A DNA stretch of 64,000 nucleotides from contig NZ_CALUAE010000015.1 of assembly GCF_943913955.1 (NCBI RefSeq), positions 1 to 64,000 on the forward strand, in the 5' to 3' direction. Made by a program: the position numbers and the translations under genes. This DNA comes from Mycolicibacterium bacteremicum (GTDB lineage: Bacteria; Actinomycetota; Actinomycetes; Mycobacteriales; Mycobacteriaceae). Positions 47,638 to 56,106 of the stretch are shown here, piece by piece. A model generated the notes under the pieces. The model saw only the letters and a program-made list of their open reading frames with translations. It was not told the origin of the DNA and ran no database searches. How positions within the stretch are numbered: the stretch's first letter is position 1; every line of letters starts with the position of its first letter.

Positions 47638-49068
47638 TCAGGGCAGGCCGTTGCTGATGCGGATCTGCTCGCGGCACTCGCGGCGGGTCTGACCGGTCTG
47701 TTGCATGCAGACGCGCACCGGGGACTCCAGTACCCCGGGCAGCGGTTCCTCGTCGGGGGCCGGCGGATCGGTCGTCACGGTGGGGCTCGGCACGGTACCC
47801 GAGGTCAGCGACCAGATGGTGGCCTGGGTACCGGCCAGGGTCTCGCAGTAGACGGTCGACCCGTCGGCGGTGGTACCGGTCCCGCCGGATGGATCGCAGT
47901 CGGCGCCGACGACGGGTGCCGCGGCCGGTGTGCTGACATCGGTTGTCACCGTGACGGTCGGGTCGGTCGCGGCGGTCGTCGCGGCAGGCGGTGGTGGGGG
48001 TGCCGGCGCGGTGGTCGTCGACGGCCGGGTGCCGGTCGTGGTGGTCGGCGCGGCGGCGGGGCGCTGTTCGTCGTCGGCGCGGCCGAACTCGAAGGCGGCC
48101 ACCACCACCGCCACGCAGAGCAGCACCGCGAGCACCGCGGCCACCACGATCGCGGCCGCCGGGCGCTTGCGGCGCACCTTCGGTGCGGGCGTGTGGGTCG
48201 GTGCCAGCCGGGTCTGCTCGGCGGCGTCCCCGGCCAGCTGATGACCCAGCGCGCGGGCGAAATCGGTGCACTGGTCGAAACGATCACCGGGGTCCTTGGC
48301 CAACGCCTTGGTGAACACCGGGTCCAGGTGCGCCAGCTCGGGCTTGCGGCTGCCGATGGCCGGGGGCGAGGCCGACAGATGCTGGCTGATGACCACCGCC
48401 GGATTGGAGTTGCGGAACGGCGGTGTGCCGGTGAGCAGTTCGTAGGCGGTGGCGGCCAGGGCGTACTGGTCCGAGCGGCCGTCCAGCGGGCTGCCCATCA
48501 ACTGTTCGGGCGCGGCATAGGACACCGTGCCGACGGTCATGTTGGTGGCAGTCAGACCGGACACGTCGTCGGACCATCGGGCGATACCGAAGTCGGCCAG
48601 CATGATCCGCCGGTCACCGGACTCCGGATGGCACAACAGGATGTTGGCCGGCTTCACATCGCGGTGCAGCAGGTTGCGCTGGTGGGCGTAGTCCAGGGCG
48701 GCGGCGACCGCGGTGATGATCTCGGTGACCTGTTCGGCCGGCAGACCGTGCGGGTGTTCCTCGCGCAGCAACCGCGCGGTGTCGGTGCCGGGGACGTAGT
48801 CCATCGCGATCCACAACTGGCCGTCGCTCTCGCCGCGATCGTGCACGCCGACGATGTGCGGATGCCACAACGTGGCGGCGATATCGGCCTCACGCTCGAA
48901 ACGCAGTCGGTATTCGTCGTCTGTCGAGACCTGCGCCAGCAGGACCTTCAGCGCGTCCTGACGGGGTAGCCGCGGATGCTGGGCCAGGTAGACCTCGCCC
49001 ATCCCGCCGGCGCCGAGGGCCCGGACGATGGTGTATCCGGCAAACGTCGCCCCAGGCGCCAATGGCAT
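47638..49068 (-). CDS. Membrane Ser/Thr protein kinase (Pkn type)
   Basis: A 476-residue eukaryotic-like kinase. The kinase domain spans about 11-275: glycine loop GAGGMGEVYLAQH, Lys41 in ALKVLL, catalytic loop HRDVKPANIL with Asp137, DFG at 159-161, and APE in SYAAPEQL. A basic juxtamembrane segment and one membrane span (about 304-328) follow, then a Thr/Pro-rich linker and a C-terminal extracellular domain with four cysteines (ADCDPSGG, VYCETLAG, VRVCMQQ and RRECREQ). This topology is that of PknF/PknJ-like receptor kinases. The ligand is unknown. Confidence 0.92.
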   Translation of the reverse strand: MPLAPGATFAGYTIVRALGAGGMGEVYLAQHPRLPRQDALKVLLAQVSTDDEYRLRFEREADIAATLWHPHIVGVHDRGESDGQLWIAMDYVPGTDTARLLREEHPHGLPAEQVTEIITAVAAALDYAHQRNLLHRDVKPANILLCHPESGDRRIMLADFGIARWSDDVSGLTATNMTVGTVSYAAPEQLMGSPLDGRSDQYALAATAYELLTGTPPFRNSNPAVVISQHLSASPPAIGSRKPELAHLDPVFTKALAKDPGDRFDQCTDFARALGHQLAGDAAEQTRLAPTHTPAPKVRRKRPAAAIVVAAVLAVLLCVAVVVAAFEFGRADDEQRPAAAPTTTTGTRPSTTTAPAPPPPPAATTAATDPTVTVTTDVSTPAAAPVVGADCDPSGGTGTTADGSTVYCETLAGTQATIWSLTSGTVPSPTVTTDPPAPDEEPLPGVLESPVRVCMQQTGQTRRECREQIRISNGLP

Positions 49069-49090
49069 GGGCGAATACTAGACGCCCGGC

Positions 49091-49528
49091 TCAGGGAGCC
49101 GGCGGAGGAACGGGCTTCGGCGAGGTCGGCACGCCGGCTCCCGGCGGCGGAACCGGGGTGGGCGTCACGGTGGTGACACCGTTCGCGCCGACCGTGCGGC
49201 CACCGGGCCCCGAACCCGTCGAGCGGCTCGCACCCGCGGCGTCGAAGGCCGCCTGGGTGCAGTTGAGCATCAGCTGCATCTTGCCGGACGGGATGTACTT
49301 CTGCTTCTCGACGATGCACAGGCTCTGCTGGATATCGCTGCCGACCGCACCGCCGAACATGGACGGGATGCCCATGCTCTTGAGGATCGCGACGGCCTGG
49401 GCGTACGGCTCGCCGACCACATTGTGCGGGGCCGCGGCCTGCGGTTCCGAGGTTGCCGTGCCTGCGGTGACGACGGTGCCCGCCGCAATGGCGCAGGCGC
49501 CCAGCCCCAAGCCGATTAGCTTCTTCAC
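49091..49528 (-). CDS. Exported protein with PASTA-like segment and Pro-rich tail
   Basis: A 145-residue secreted protein. The signal peptide (KKLIGLGLGACAIAAGTVVTAGTATS) is followed by APHNVVGEPYAQAVAILKSMGIPSMFGG, which has the helix pattern of one PASTA repeat, and two cysteines (LCIVEKQK and LNCTQAAF). The last 35 residues are Pro/Thr/Gly-rich. It lies 22 bp downstream-adjacent to the kinase gene on the same strand (upstream in transcription), so it may be co-transcribed with it. Confidence 0.72.
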   Translation of the reverse strand: MKKLIGLGLGACAIAAGTVVTAGTATSEPQAAAPHNVVGEPYAQAVAILKSMGIPSMFGGAVGSDIQQSLCIVEKQKYIPSGKMQLMLNCTQAAFDAAGASRSTGSGPGGRTVGANGVTTVTPTPVPPPGAGVPTSPKPVPPPAP

Positions 49529-49592
49529 GTGACCTCCGGGTGTCGCGGTGCGGTGCGAACATATCGCAGAACCACACCTGTAGAAACTCCAG

Positions 49593-51701
49593 TCACGTGT
49601 CCATCGTCGGTACCTGCGCTTTCATTACCTCGGCAAGAGCATTGGCGCGCGGATCGGTGAACACCTCCTCCAGCGTCAGCCGCCGACCATCGGGTCCGGC
49701 CAGCGGTACCCGCCAGTTCGGGTACTCGTCGGTGGTGCCCGGCTGGTTCTGGGTACGGATGTCGCCGACGGCATCCGGCAGCGCCAGGGCCAGCAGTTTC
49801 GACGGGGTGCGGCCCAGGTAGGCGTGCAGGCCGCGGACGGTCTCGTCGATGTCGGGGTCCGCGCCGACGAGACCCAGCCGGCGCAGCTCGGTCAGCCAGG
49901 CCTGCTGTTCGGTGCGGTCGTCGGCGATCTCCTCCTCGACCGGACGGGTGAGCAGTCCCAGCGATTCCCGCAGCCGGATGTGCTCGCCGGCCAGGTAGCC
50001 GGCCGTCGGGGGCAGGTCGTGGGTGGTGACCGCCGACAGGGCCGCCTCGCGCCACCGTTCGGCGGGCAACGGGGCGCCGTCATCGGTGCGCTCGAACCAC
50101 AGGATCGAGGTGCCGAACACACCGCGGTCGCTCAGATAGTCGCGCACCCAGGGCTCGACGGTGCCCAGATCCTCGCCGACCACGACGGCGCCGGTGCGGT
50201 ATGCCTCCAGCGCCACGATGCCGATCAACGCGTCGTGGTCGTAGCGCACATAGGTGCCCTCGGTCGGTGCGGCGCCCTGCGGAATCCACCACAGCCGGAA
50301 CAACCCGATGATGTGGTCGATGCGGACCCCGCCCGCATGCCGCAGCACCGCATTCACCAGTGCGCGGAACGGCGCATACCCGGCCCGCTCCAGCTGGTCG
50401 GGCCGCCAGGGCGGTTGCGACCAGTTCTGGCCGAGCTGGTTGTACTCGTCCGGCGGTGCGCCGGCGCTGACGCCGCGGGCCAGCACATCCTGTAGCGCCC
50501 AGGCGTCCGCACCGTCGGGGTCCACGCCCACGGCCAGGTCGTGCATGATGCCCAGGTCCATACCGGCCTGCAGGGCGGTGGCCTGCGCGGCGGTCAGTTG
50601 GTCGTCGAGCAGCCACTGCAGCCAGCGGTGGAAGTCGACGGCGACGCGGTTGGCCGCGGCGAACGCCGCGACCTCCGGGCTGTCCGGGTGGGTCAGCGCC
50701 GCCGGCCAGGAATGCCAGTCCGGACCGTGTACCTCGGCCAGTGCGCACCATGTCGCGAAGTCGTCGAGGCTGCGACCCTCGCGGTCACAGAAGGCGGTGT
50801 ACGCGAGCTCGCGGCCCGCCGACCTCGGCACGCGGTACACCTGCTGCAGGGCGGCGCGCTTGACCTTCCAGGCGGTGTCGCGGTCGATCCCGTCGCGGCG
50901 GCGGGACCGGACGGCGAGTTCGGTACGCGCCTTGCGCAGCGGCCCGCGCTTGCGCAACTGGGCGTACTCGGTGATGGCCTCGACCCGCAGATACAGCGGA
51001 TTGACGAAGCGCCGCGAGGTCGGCAGGTACGGCGACGGTTCCATCGGCGCCACCGGGGCGGCCGCGTGCAGCGGATTGACCAGCACGAAACCAGCGCCGT
51101 GCCGGGTCGCCGACCACACGGCCAGGTCGGTCAGATCGGTCAGATCGCCGGTGCCCCAGGATTGTTCGGAGGTGACGCTGTAGAGCTGGGTGGCCAGTCC
51201 CCACTGCCGCTGCAGCGGCGGCGCGAGCTTCGCGGGTGCCACGATCAGGGTCGTGTCGGTGTCCTGGCCGCCGGTCTGGGCGTGCAGCCGGTGATAGCCC
51301 GGCGGCAGGTCGGCGGGCAACTCGAAGGTGGCCTCGCCGACCAGCCGACCGTCCAGATCGTAAGGCGGACGATTGTTTTCGAGCTGGCGCAGCCCGGTGC
51401 GCACCGAGCCGTCCTCCAACCTGATCCACAGACCGACCGGCTCACCGTGGGTGACGTGCACCTGGAATGCCGACGTGCTGCCCGACCGGGTGACCACCGT
51501 CGGCGGCAGCACGCGACCCCAGTACTCGCGGTCGTGCGCATCCGCGGCCTGTTCGCGTTCCTGCGCGGTGCCCGCCGTCACCCCGAGCGCGGCGAGCACG
51601 GCGATCAAGGTGTGCTCGGGCACCGGGACGCTCTGGCCACGCCAGTCGACGAACTCGGTTGCCACCGCGTACCGCTGTGCGAGATCGGCCAATTCGGTCA
51701 T
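49593..51701 (-). CDS. malQ: 4-alpha-glucanotransferase (amylomaltase)
   Basis: A 702-residue GH77 enzyme that transfers alpha-1,4-glucan segments in maltodextrin and glycogen metabolism. Typical segments are visible: PLHAAAPVAPMEPSPYLPTSRRFVNPLYLRVE, DLAVGVDPDGADAW, VSAGAPPDEYNQLGQNWSQPPWRPDQL, GGVRIDHIIGLFRLWWIP (nucleophile Asp in RIDH), VVGEDLGTVEPWVRDYL (acid/base Glu) and AVTTHDLPPTAGYL (third acidic residue). The length fits the actinobacterial form with an extra N-terminal domain. It is divergent from the MFS gene. Confidence 0.95.
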   Translation of the reverse strand: MTELADLAQRYAVATEFVDWRGQSVPVPEHTLIAVLAALGVTAGTAQEREQAADAHDREYWGRVLPPTVVTRSGSTSAFQVHVTHGEPVGLWIRLEDGSVRTGLRQLENNRPPYDLDGRLVGEATFELPADLPPGYHRLHAQTGGQDTDTTLIVAPAKLAPPLQRQWGLATQLYSVTSEQSWGTGDLTDLTDLAVWSATRHGAGFVLVNPLHAAAPVAPMEPSPYLPTSRRFVNPLYLRVEAITEYAQLRKRGPLRKARTELAVRSRRRDGIDRDTAWKVKRAALQQVYRVPRSAGRELAYTAFCDREGRSLDDFATWCALAEVHGPDWHSWPAALTHPDSPEVAAFAAANRVAVDFHRWLQWLLDDQLTAAQATALQAGMDLGIMHDLAVGVDPDGADAWALQDVLARGVSAGAPPDEYNQLGQNWSQPPWRPDQLERAGYAPFRALVNAVLRHAGGVRIDHIIGLFRLWWIPQGAAPTEGTYVRYDHDALIGIVALEAYRTGAVVVGEDLGTVEPWVRDYLSDRGVFGTSILWFERTDDGAPLPAERWREAALSAVTTHDLPPTAGYLAGEHIRLRESLGLLTRPVEEEIADDRTEQQAWLTELRRLGLVGADPDIDETVRGLHAYLGRTPSKLLALALPDAVGDIRTQNQPGTTDEYPNWRVPLAGPDGRRLTLEEVFTDPRANALAEVMKAQVPTMDT

Positions 51702-51782
51702 GCACCCAATCTTGCCGGATCGTCGTCGGCCCTGCCGGACCGGCCGGAGTCGCCGGCCCGGGCGTCAGTATCGTCGTCGGCC

Positions 51783-52985
51783 ATGGTGTCCGCAGTCATG
51801 ACCGTGCAGGACCGCCGGGCCAGGATCGCGGTGGCCGCGCTGTTCTTGACCAACGGCGCGATGTTCGCCAACCTGCTGCCCCGGTACCCGGAGATCAAGA
51901 CCGACCTGGGCCTGTCGAATGCGGGCTACGGTGCCGTCGTCGCGGCATTCGCCACAGGCGCGCTGGTGGCCGGTCTGACCGCCGGCGCCGTCATCCGCAG
52001 GTTCGGGTCGGCGCGGGCCGCGGTCGGTTCCTCTGTGCTGCTGGCCGTTCTGATCGCGGCCGCAGGGCTGGCGGGCACACCGGCACTGCTGGCGGGTGCG
52101 CTGTTCGTCGGCGGTGCTTGCGATGCGGTCACCGACGTCGCGCAGAACGCCCACGGCCTGCGGGTTCAGCAGCGTTACGGGCGGTCGATCATCAACTCCC
52201 TGCATGCGGTGTGGGCGGCCGGCGGCCTGCTCGGCGGCTCGATGGGCGCCGCGGCCATCGCCCTGCAGATCGACCGCGCGCTCCACCTCGGCATCGTCGC
52301 GGTGCTGTTCGCCGCGGTGGCCCTGGCGGCGCATCCGTTCCTGCTGTCCGGCCCGGATCACGTCGACGCACACCGCGACGATGCCGCCGGCGCCGGACGC
52401 CGCGCAGGTCCGCGGGTGTACGCGTTGCTGGCCGCGCTGATCATGATCGCCATCGCCGGCGCCGTCATCGAGGATGTGGGCGGTACCTGGGCGACGCTCT
52501 ACCTGCGCGACGGGGTCGGCGCCGCGGGGCCGGTCGCGGTGCTCGGCTACGTCGCACTGATCGGGTGCATGTTCGTCGGACGGCTGACAGGTGATCGCAT
52601 CGTGGACAGGTTCGGCGAGCGGGCGGTGACGGGGACCGGCGGTCTGGTGATCGCCGTGGGTATGGGCCTGGCCCTTGCTTTTCCGTCGGTGCCGGGCACG
52701 ATCGTCGGTTTTGCGGCGGTCGGTCTGGGCGTCGCGACGCTGGTGCCGGCGGCCATGCACGGGGCCGACCGGCTGCCCGGGCTGCGTCCGGGTACCGGGC
52801 TGACCGCGGTGGCCTGGCTGATGCGGCTGGGCTTCGTGGCCTCGCCACCGGTGATCGGGCTGATCGCCGATGCCGCCGGGCTGCGGACCGGACTTCTGCT
52901 GGTGCCCGCGGTGGGTCTGCTGGTCGCGGTACTTGCCGCCATCCCGGGTGTGCTCAGTGGACCACGCCGGCCATCTCGATCGTGA
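51783..52985 (+). CDS. MFS transporter
   Basis: A 400-residue 12-span transporter: FLTNGAMFANLLPRYPEIKTDLGLSNAGYGAVVAAFATGALVAG and a second-half motif MFVGRLTGDRIVDRFGERAVTGTGG. It resembles the YbjJ/fucose-permease-like branch of MFS. Start ATG 51783 (a second in-frame ATG is at 51798); a TATCGT -10-like hexamer lies 8 nt before the first. Its last 32 bp overlap the end of the convergent SMR gene. Substrate unknown. Confidence 0.83.
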   Translation: MVSAVMTVQDRRARIAVAALFLTNGAMFANLLPRYPEIKTDLGLSNAGYGAVVAAFATGALVAGLTAGAVIRRFGSARAAVGSSVLLAVLIAAAGLAGTPALLAGALFVGGACDAVTDVAQNAHGLRVQQRYGRSIINSLHAVWAAGGLLGGSMGAAAIALQIDRALHLGIVAVLFAAVALAAHPFLLSGPDHVDAHRDDAAGAGRRAGPRVYALLAALIMIAIAGAVIEDVGGTWATLYLRDGVGAAGPVAVLGYVALIGCMFVGRLTGDRIVDRFGERAVTGTGGLVIAVGMGLALAFPSVPGTIVGFAAVGLGVATLVPAAMHGADRLPGLRPGTGLTAVAWLMRLGFVASPPVIGLIADAAGLRTGLLLVPAVGLLVAVLAAIPGVLSGPRRPSRS

Positions 52986-53280
52986 GCACCCCGGCCACGA
53001 TCAGCGCGATGCCTGCGCCCATCTTCCAGGTCAGAGGGTCGGCGAAGAGCACCCGCGCGGCCACCGCGACGAGCGCGACACCACAGGCCGTCCACACCCC
53101 GTAGGCGACGCCGACCGGCATGCCCAGCGACAGCGACAGCCACAGCAGGGTGAACGAGACCGCATAGCCGGTGACCACCGGCGCGATCCAGCGCCGGCGC
53201 CGAAATCCGTCGGAGGCCCGCAGCGCCAGCGTCGCGACCACCTCCATGCCGATGGCGCCGGCCAGCGCCAGCCACATCAC
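52954..53280 (-). CDS. Small multidrug resistance (SMR) family protein, second of a pair
   Basis: A 108-residue protein with four spans and the essential Glu in GAIGMEVVATLALRAS (Glu13), the family motif GYAVSFTLLWLSLSLGMPVGVAYGVWTACG, and a C-terminal ALIVAGVLTIEM. Its start overlaps the partner SMR stop by 4 bp. Coupled pairs usually form antiparallel heterodimers (EbrAB or SugE-like types) that export cationic drugs or guanidinium. Its 3' end overlaps the convergent MFS gene by 32 bp. Confidence 0.88.
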   Translation of the reverse strand: MMWLALAGAIGMEVVATLALRASDGFRRRRWIAPVVTGYAVSFTLLWLSLSLGMPVGVAYGVWTACGVALVAVAARVLFADPLTWKMGAGIALIVAGVLTIEMAGVVH

Positions 53281-53615
53281 GGCGACACCTCGGCGGCGGG
53301 GTGCGATCCCAGTTCGACCAGCAGCACGCCGGCGATGATCAGCGCGATCCCCACCGCCAGCGGCCAGGTGAAGGCCTCACCGAAGACGACCGCCGCGATG
53401 GTGGCCGTCGCGGCCGTACCGGTCGCACCCCAGATGCCGTAGGCGACGCCGATCGGCATACCGGCGCGCAGTACCGCGGCCATCAACACGAACGCCGACA
53501 CGTACCCGGTCACCACGACGATCAACCACGCCGAATGATCCTGGGAGGCGCGCAGGGACAACGTCGCGGCGACCTCGACGGCAATCGCTGCACCCAACAA
53601 GGCCCACTTGCGCAC
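53277..53615 (-). CDS. Small multidrug resistance (SMR) family protein, first of a pair
   Basis: A 112-residue four-span protein with the Glu in GAAIAVEVAATLSLRAS (Glu14), GYVSAFVLMAAVLRAGMPIGVAYGIWGATGTAATATIAAVVFGE and a closing ALIIAGVLLVELGS. It is paired with the following SMR gene by an ATGA overlap. The two share the core but have different termini and loops, as expected for a heterodimer with fixed opposite orientations. Confidence 0.88.
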   Translation of the reverse strand: MRKWALLGAAIAVEVAATLSLRASQDHSAWLIVVVTGYVSAFVLMAAVLRAGMPIGVAYGIWGATGTAATATIAAVVFGEAFTWPLAVGIALIIAGVLLVELGSHPAAEVSP

Positions 53616-53635
53616 GCCGACAATTTAGCCGGGCA

Positions 53636-54730
53636 TCACGCCGGGGCGGCCTGCCGGGTCTCGAACAGTTCGTCCACCGCCGCCACCACCTGATCGAGCT
53701 GGTCGGCCGAATGCCTGCCCAGCCCGCACTCGGTCGAGATGCCGAAGCGGGGCAGGAACTTCGCGGCCAGTGCGGCCCGGTAGCGGGCACCGGCGGCACC
53801 GTCCTCGGCGTGCAGCAGCCCGAGGAAGAACTCGGTTTCCGGTTCGATCGCCAGGTTCGCCAGCGGCTGCCAGTGCGCCAGCCGGTTCCAGGCCGTGACG
53901 GTGGCGGCCTGGATGGCATCGATGCGCCGCGGGACGTGCCGGGACAACCCGTTGGCCACCGCGACGATCACCGATGCGTCCCGCGGATAGACGTGCCGAC
54001 CGCCGCGGGCGGCCGCCGCCTCGTCCGGCGGGTCCCCCATGAAGGGTGAGGCCCCGAACTTGGAGTCGCCGTAGCACAGGTGGAAGGTCAGCTCGACATC
54101 CTCGTGCACCCAGGAGGCCGGGCGCGCGGTGACGGCGTAGATCTCCTCGAAATCCTTGTACGGGTTGGGGAACCAGCCCTCGACGGTGGCATCCTCGACC
54201 GGTAGGTCCCACTGGATCGCCAGATCCCGGTGCGGGATGGCGGCCTGGATCTCCTCGACGGCGGCGCGCAACGGCACCTCGTAGGCACGGGCCACCTCGA
54301 CCTGCGAATCGAAGTCGACGAAGAAGTTCACCGCATTGAACGGTGTCGGGATGGACACCAGGAACGTGGACTCCGGTGCCAGTTCGCCGCGGTCCCGGGC
54401 GGCGCGGAACTTCGCATACGAGGCGATGGCGTGGTCGGCGTAGTCGAATGCCGGGAACCGGACATCCGCTGCGGTGCTGCCGGGTTTGAGCCGGGCCAGC
54501 CTGCGGCCCGCGATGTCGACGACGTCCAGCGTCGGGTTGTCCAGGAAGTGCGGCGTCTGCGTCAGCACCCAGTTGGCCCGGTCACCGGGCTCCCCGTCGG
54601 GTACCCGCTTGACGCCCACGCTGCGCCCCGCAGCGTGCCGCTGCAACCGGGTGCCGACGAACCGGAAGGCATCCTCGACGGTGGGTTGGTTGATGCTGCC
54701 GGTCAGGTAGAAGTCGTTGTCGTATCCCAT
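53636..54730 (-). CDS. MetE-like (cobalamin-independent methionine synthase-like) protein
   Basis: A 364-residue TIM-barrel protein of the MetE/UROD superfamily, about half the size of MetE. A zinc-site pattern like that of the MetE catalytic domain is visible: His217-x-Cys219 in LTFHLCYGD, and a late Cys335 in STECGLGRH, which corresponds to the MetE DCGL motif. It would therefore activate a thiol for methyl transfer. The N-terminal MetE domain is missing, as in MetE-core enzymes. It lies 13 bp after the SfnB/DszC-like gene, suggesting joint work on a sulfur compound. ATG at 54730; a longer frame upstream is antiparallel text. Confidence 0.7.
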   Translation of the reverse strand: MGYDNDFYLTGSINQPTVEDAFRFVGTRLQRHAAGRSVGVKRVPDGEPGDRANWVLTQTPHFLDNPTLDVVDIAGRRLARLKPGSTAADVRFPAFDYADHAIASYAKFRAARDRGELAPESTFLVSIPTPFNAVNFFVDFDSQVEVARAYEVPLRAAVEEIQAAIPHRDLAIQWDLPVEDATVEGWFPNPYKDFEEIYAVTARPASWVHEDVELTFHLCYGDSKFGASPFMGDPPDEAAAARGGRHVYPRDASVIVAVANGLSRHVPRRIDAIQAATVTAWNRLAHWQPLANLAIEPETEFFLGLLHAEDGAAGARYRAALAAKFLPRFGISTECGLGRHSADQLDQVVAAVDELFETRQAAPA

Positions 54731-54743
54731 GATTCGGTACCTC

Positions 54744-55997
54744 CTAGAGGACCAGGCCCAGCCGCGGCGGCCGGGTGCCGCGCAGCGTGTGGTTGCCCAG
54801 GTGGACGTATTTCCAGCGGGCCGGGTCGTGCAGCGAGTGGGTACGCACATTGCGCCAGTGCCGGTCCAGGTTCACCTCGCCGTCGGTGCCGGAGGTGCCG
54901 GTGAGTTCGAAGATGCCGCCGGCGATCTCGACGCCGAACTCCTGGGCCAGCGCCTTGGCCGCGGCGACGGTCAGGCTGGCCTGCGCGGCCGCGTCGCGGG
55001 ACAACTCCTCGGCGGCCTGACCCTCGTCCACCAGCGCCGCGCCGCGGGCCAGCAGCGCTTCCAGTGCCCACAACTTCGCGGTCAGTTCGCCGAACCGCCG
55101 CACGATGTGCGGTTCCTCGTCGGCGCGGTCGATCCCGGCGTCGAGCGCCTCCTTCCACGGCCGGGACCGGGTCGACACGAACTGCGCGCCGTCTTCGAGT
55201 GCGGCGCGCGCGATCCCGATGTCGATCGCGGCGTGCAGGGCCTGGTCGTAAGCGCCCAGCACGGTCGGCGGGCCGTCCACCGGGTCGGGTGCCGGCCCCT
55301 CCTCGATGACCAGGTCGTCCTCGACGACGACACCATCGAGGCGCACCTCACCGCTGCGGGTGCCGCGCTGCCCGAACGCCGACCACTTCTCCAGATCGAG
55401 GGTGACGCCGTCCTGGTCGGGCCGGACGAACACCGTCGCCGTCTCGCCGGGTTTGTCGGCCACCAGCGCGGCCACCGCGATCCAGCGTGCCCCCAGAGTT
55501 CCTGTGGCGTAGTACTTCACACCGTTGAGCTCCCAAGTGCCGTCCGCGCGGCGCGTCACGGTGGTGCGCCGGTCCAGCGCGCTGGCGGTGCCGCGTTCGG
55601 CGGTCGCGTTGCCGAGCTGGGCGCCGGCCAGGATGTCGCCGTAGATGCGGGGCGCGGGCTGCTGGTCGACGGGAAGCCCCGAGATTGCCTGCGAGATAAC
55701 GAAATGTGCCAGCAGCAGTTGGCCGACCGCCCCGTCGCCGCGGGACAGTCTGCGCAGTACCTCGACCTGTACCGAGGCGGGCAGACCGGGCCCACCGTGC
55801 GCGGCGGGCACCGGGACGGAGAGCAGTCCGGCCTCGGCGACCAGGCGCAGCTGCGGCTCCAGCGAGGTGCCCGCACGCTCGTATTCGGCTGACCGGGCGG
55901 CCAACTCGGCGGCCACCGCGTCGGCGGCGGCCAGCGCGGCCTCGGCGGTGTCCAGAACGGGGACGGTGGTGGCGGTTTCAGCGATGTCGATGGCCAT
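54744..55997 (-). CDS. Acyl-CoA-dehydrogenase-fold flavin monooxygenase (SfnB/DszC-like)
   Basis: A 417-residue protein of the acyl-CoA dehydrogenase superfamily. It lacks the usual GGxGY end motif and instead ends FELTGTSGTDGEVNLDRHWRNVRTHSLHDPARWKYVHLGNHTLRG. That ending is typical of the class D flavin monooxygenases and SfnB 'sulfur acquisition' proteins. The N-terminal LRRLSRGDGAVGQLLLAHFVISQAI and the middle WELNGVKYYATGTLGARWIAVAAL also fit. Such enzymes oxidise sulfones, thiophenes or sulfonates with reduced flavin. ATG at 55997 has TAGCCT 8 nt upstream. It leads a two-gene operon with the MetE-like gene. The flavin reductase must be elsewhere. Confidence 0.83.
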   Translation of the reverse strand: MAIDIAETATTVPVLDTAEAALAAADAVAAELAARSAEYERAGTSLEPQLRLVAEAGLLSVPVPAAHGGPGLPASVQVEVLRRLSRGDGAVGQLLLAHFVISQAISGLPVDQQPAPRIYGDILAGAQLGNATAERGTASALDRRTTVTRRADGTWELNGVKYYATGTLGARWIAVAALVADKPGETATVFVRPDQDGVTLDLEKWSAFGQRGTRSGEVRLDGVVVEDDLVIEEGPAPDPVDGPPTVLGAYDQALHAAIDIGIARAALEDGAQFVSTRSRPWKEALDAGIDRADEEPHIVRRFGELTAKLWALEALLARGAALVDEGQAAEELSRDAAAQASLTVAAAKALAQEFGVEIAGGIFELTGTSGTDGEVNLDRHWRNVRTHSLHDPARWKYVHLGNHTLRGTRPPRLGLVL

Positions 55998-56106
55998 GGC
56001 CGGTGAGGCTACGGTGACGTCGGGCCGGTGCCGAGGGTTGTGAGCAGCGCGAGTGAATGTATGGGGCGCATCACGAATCGGTGCGCACGACCGGCGCGGT
56101 GCCACT

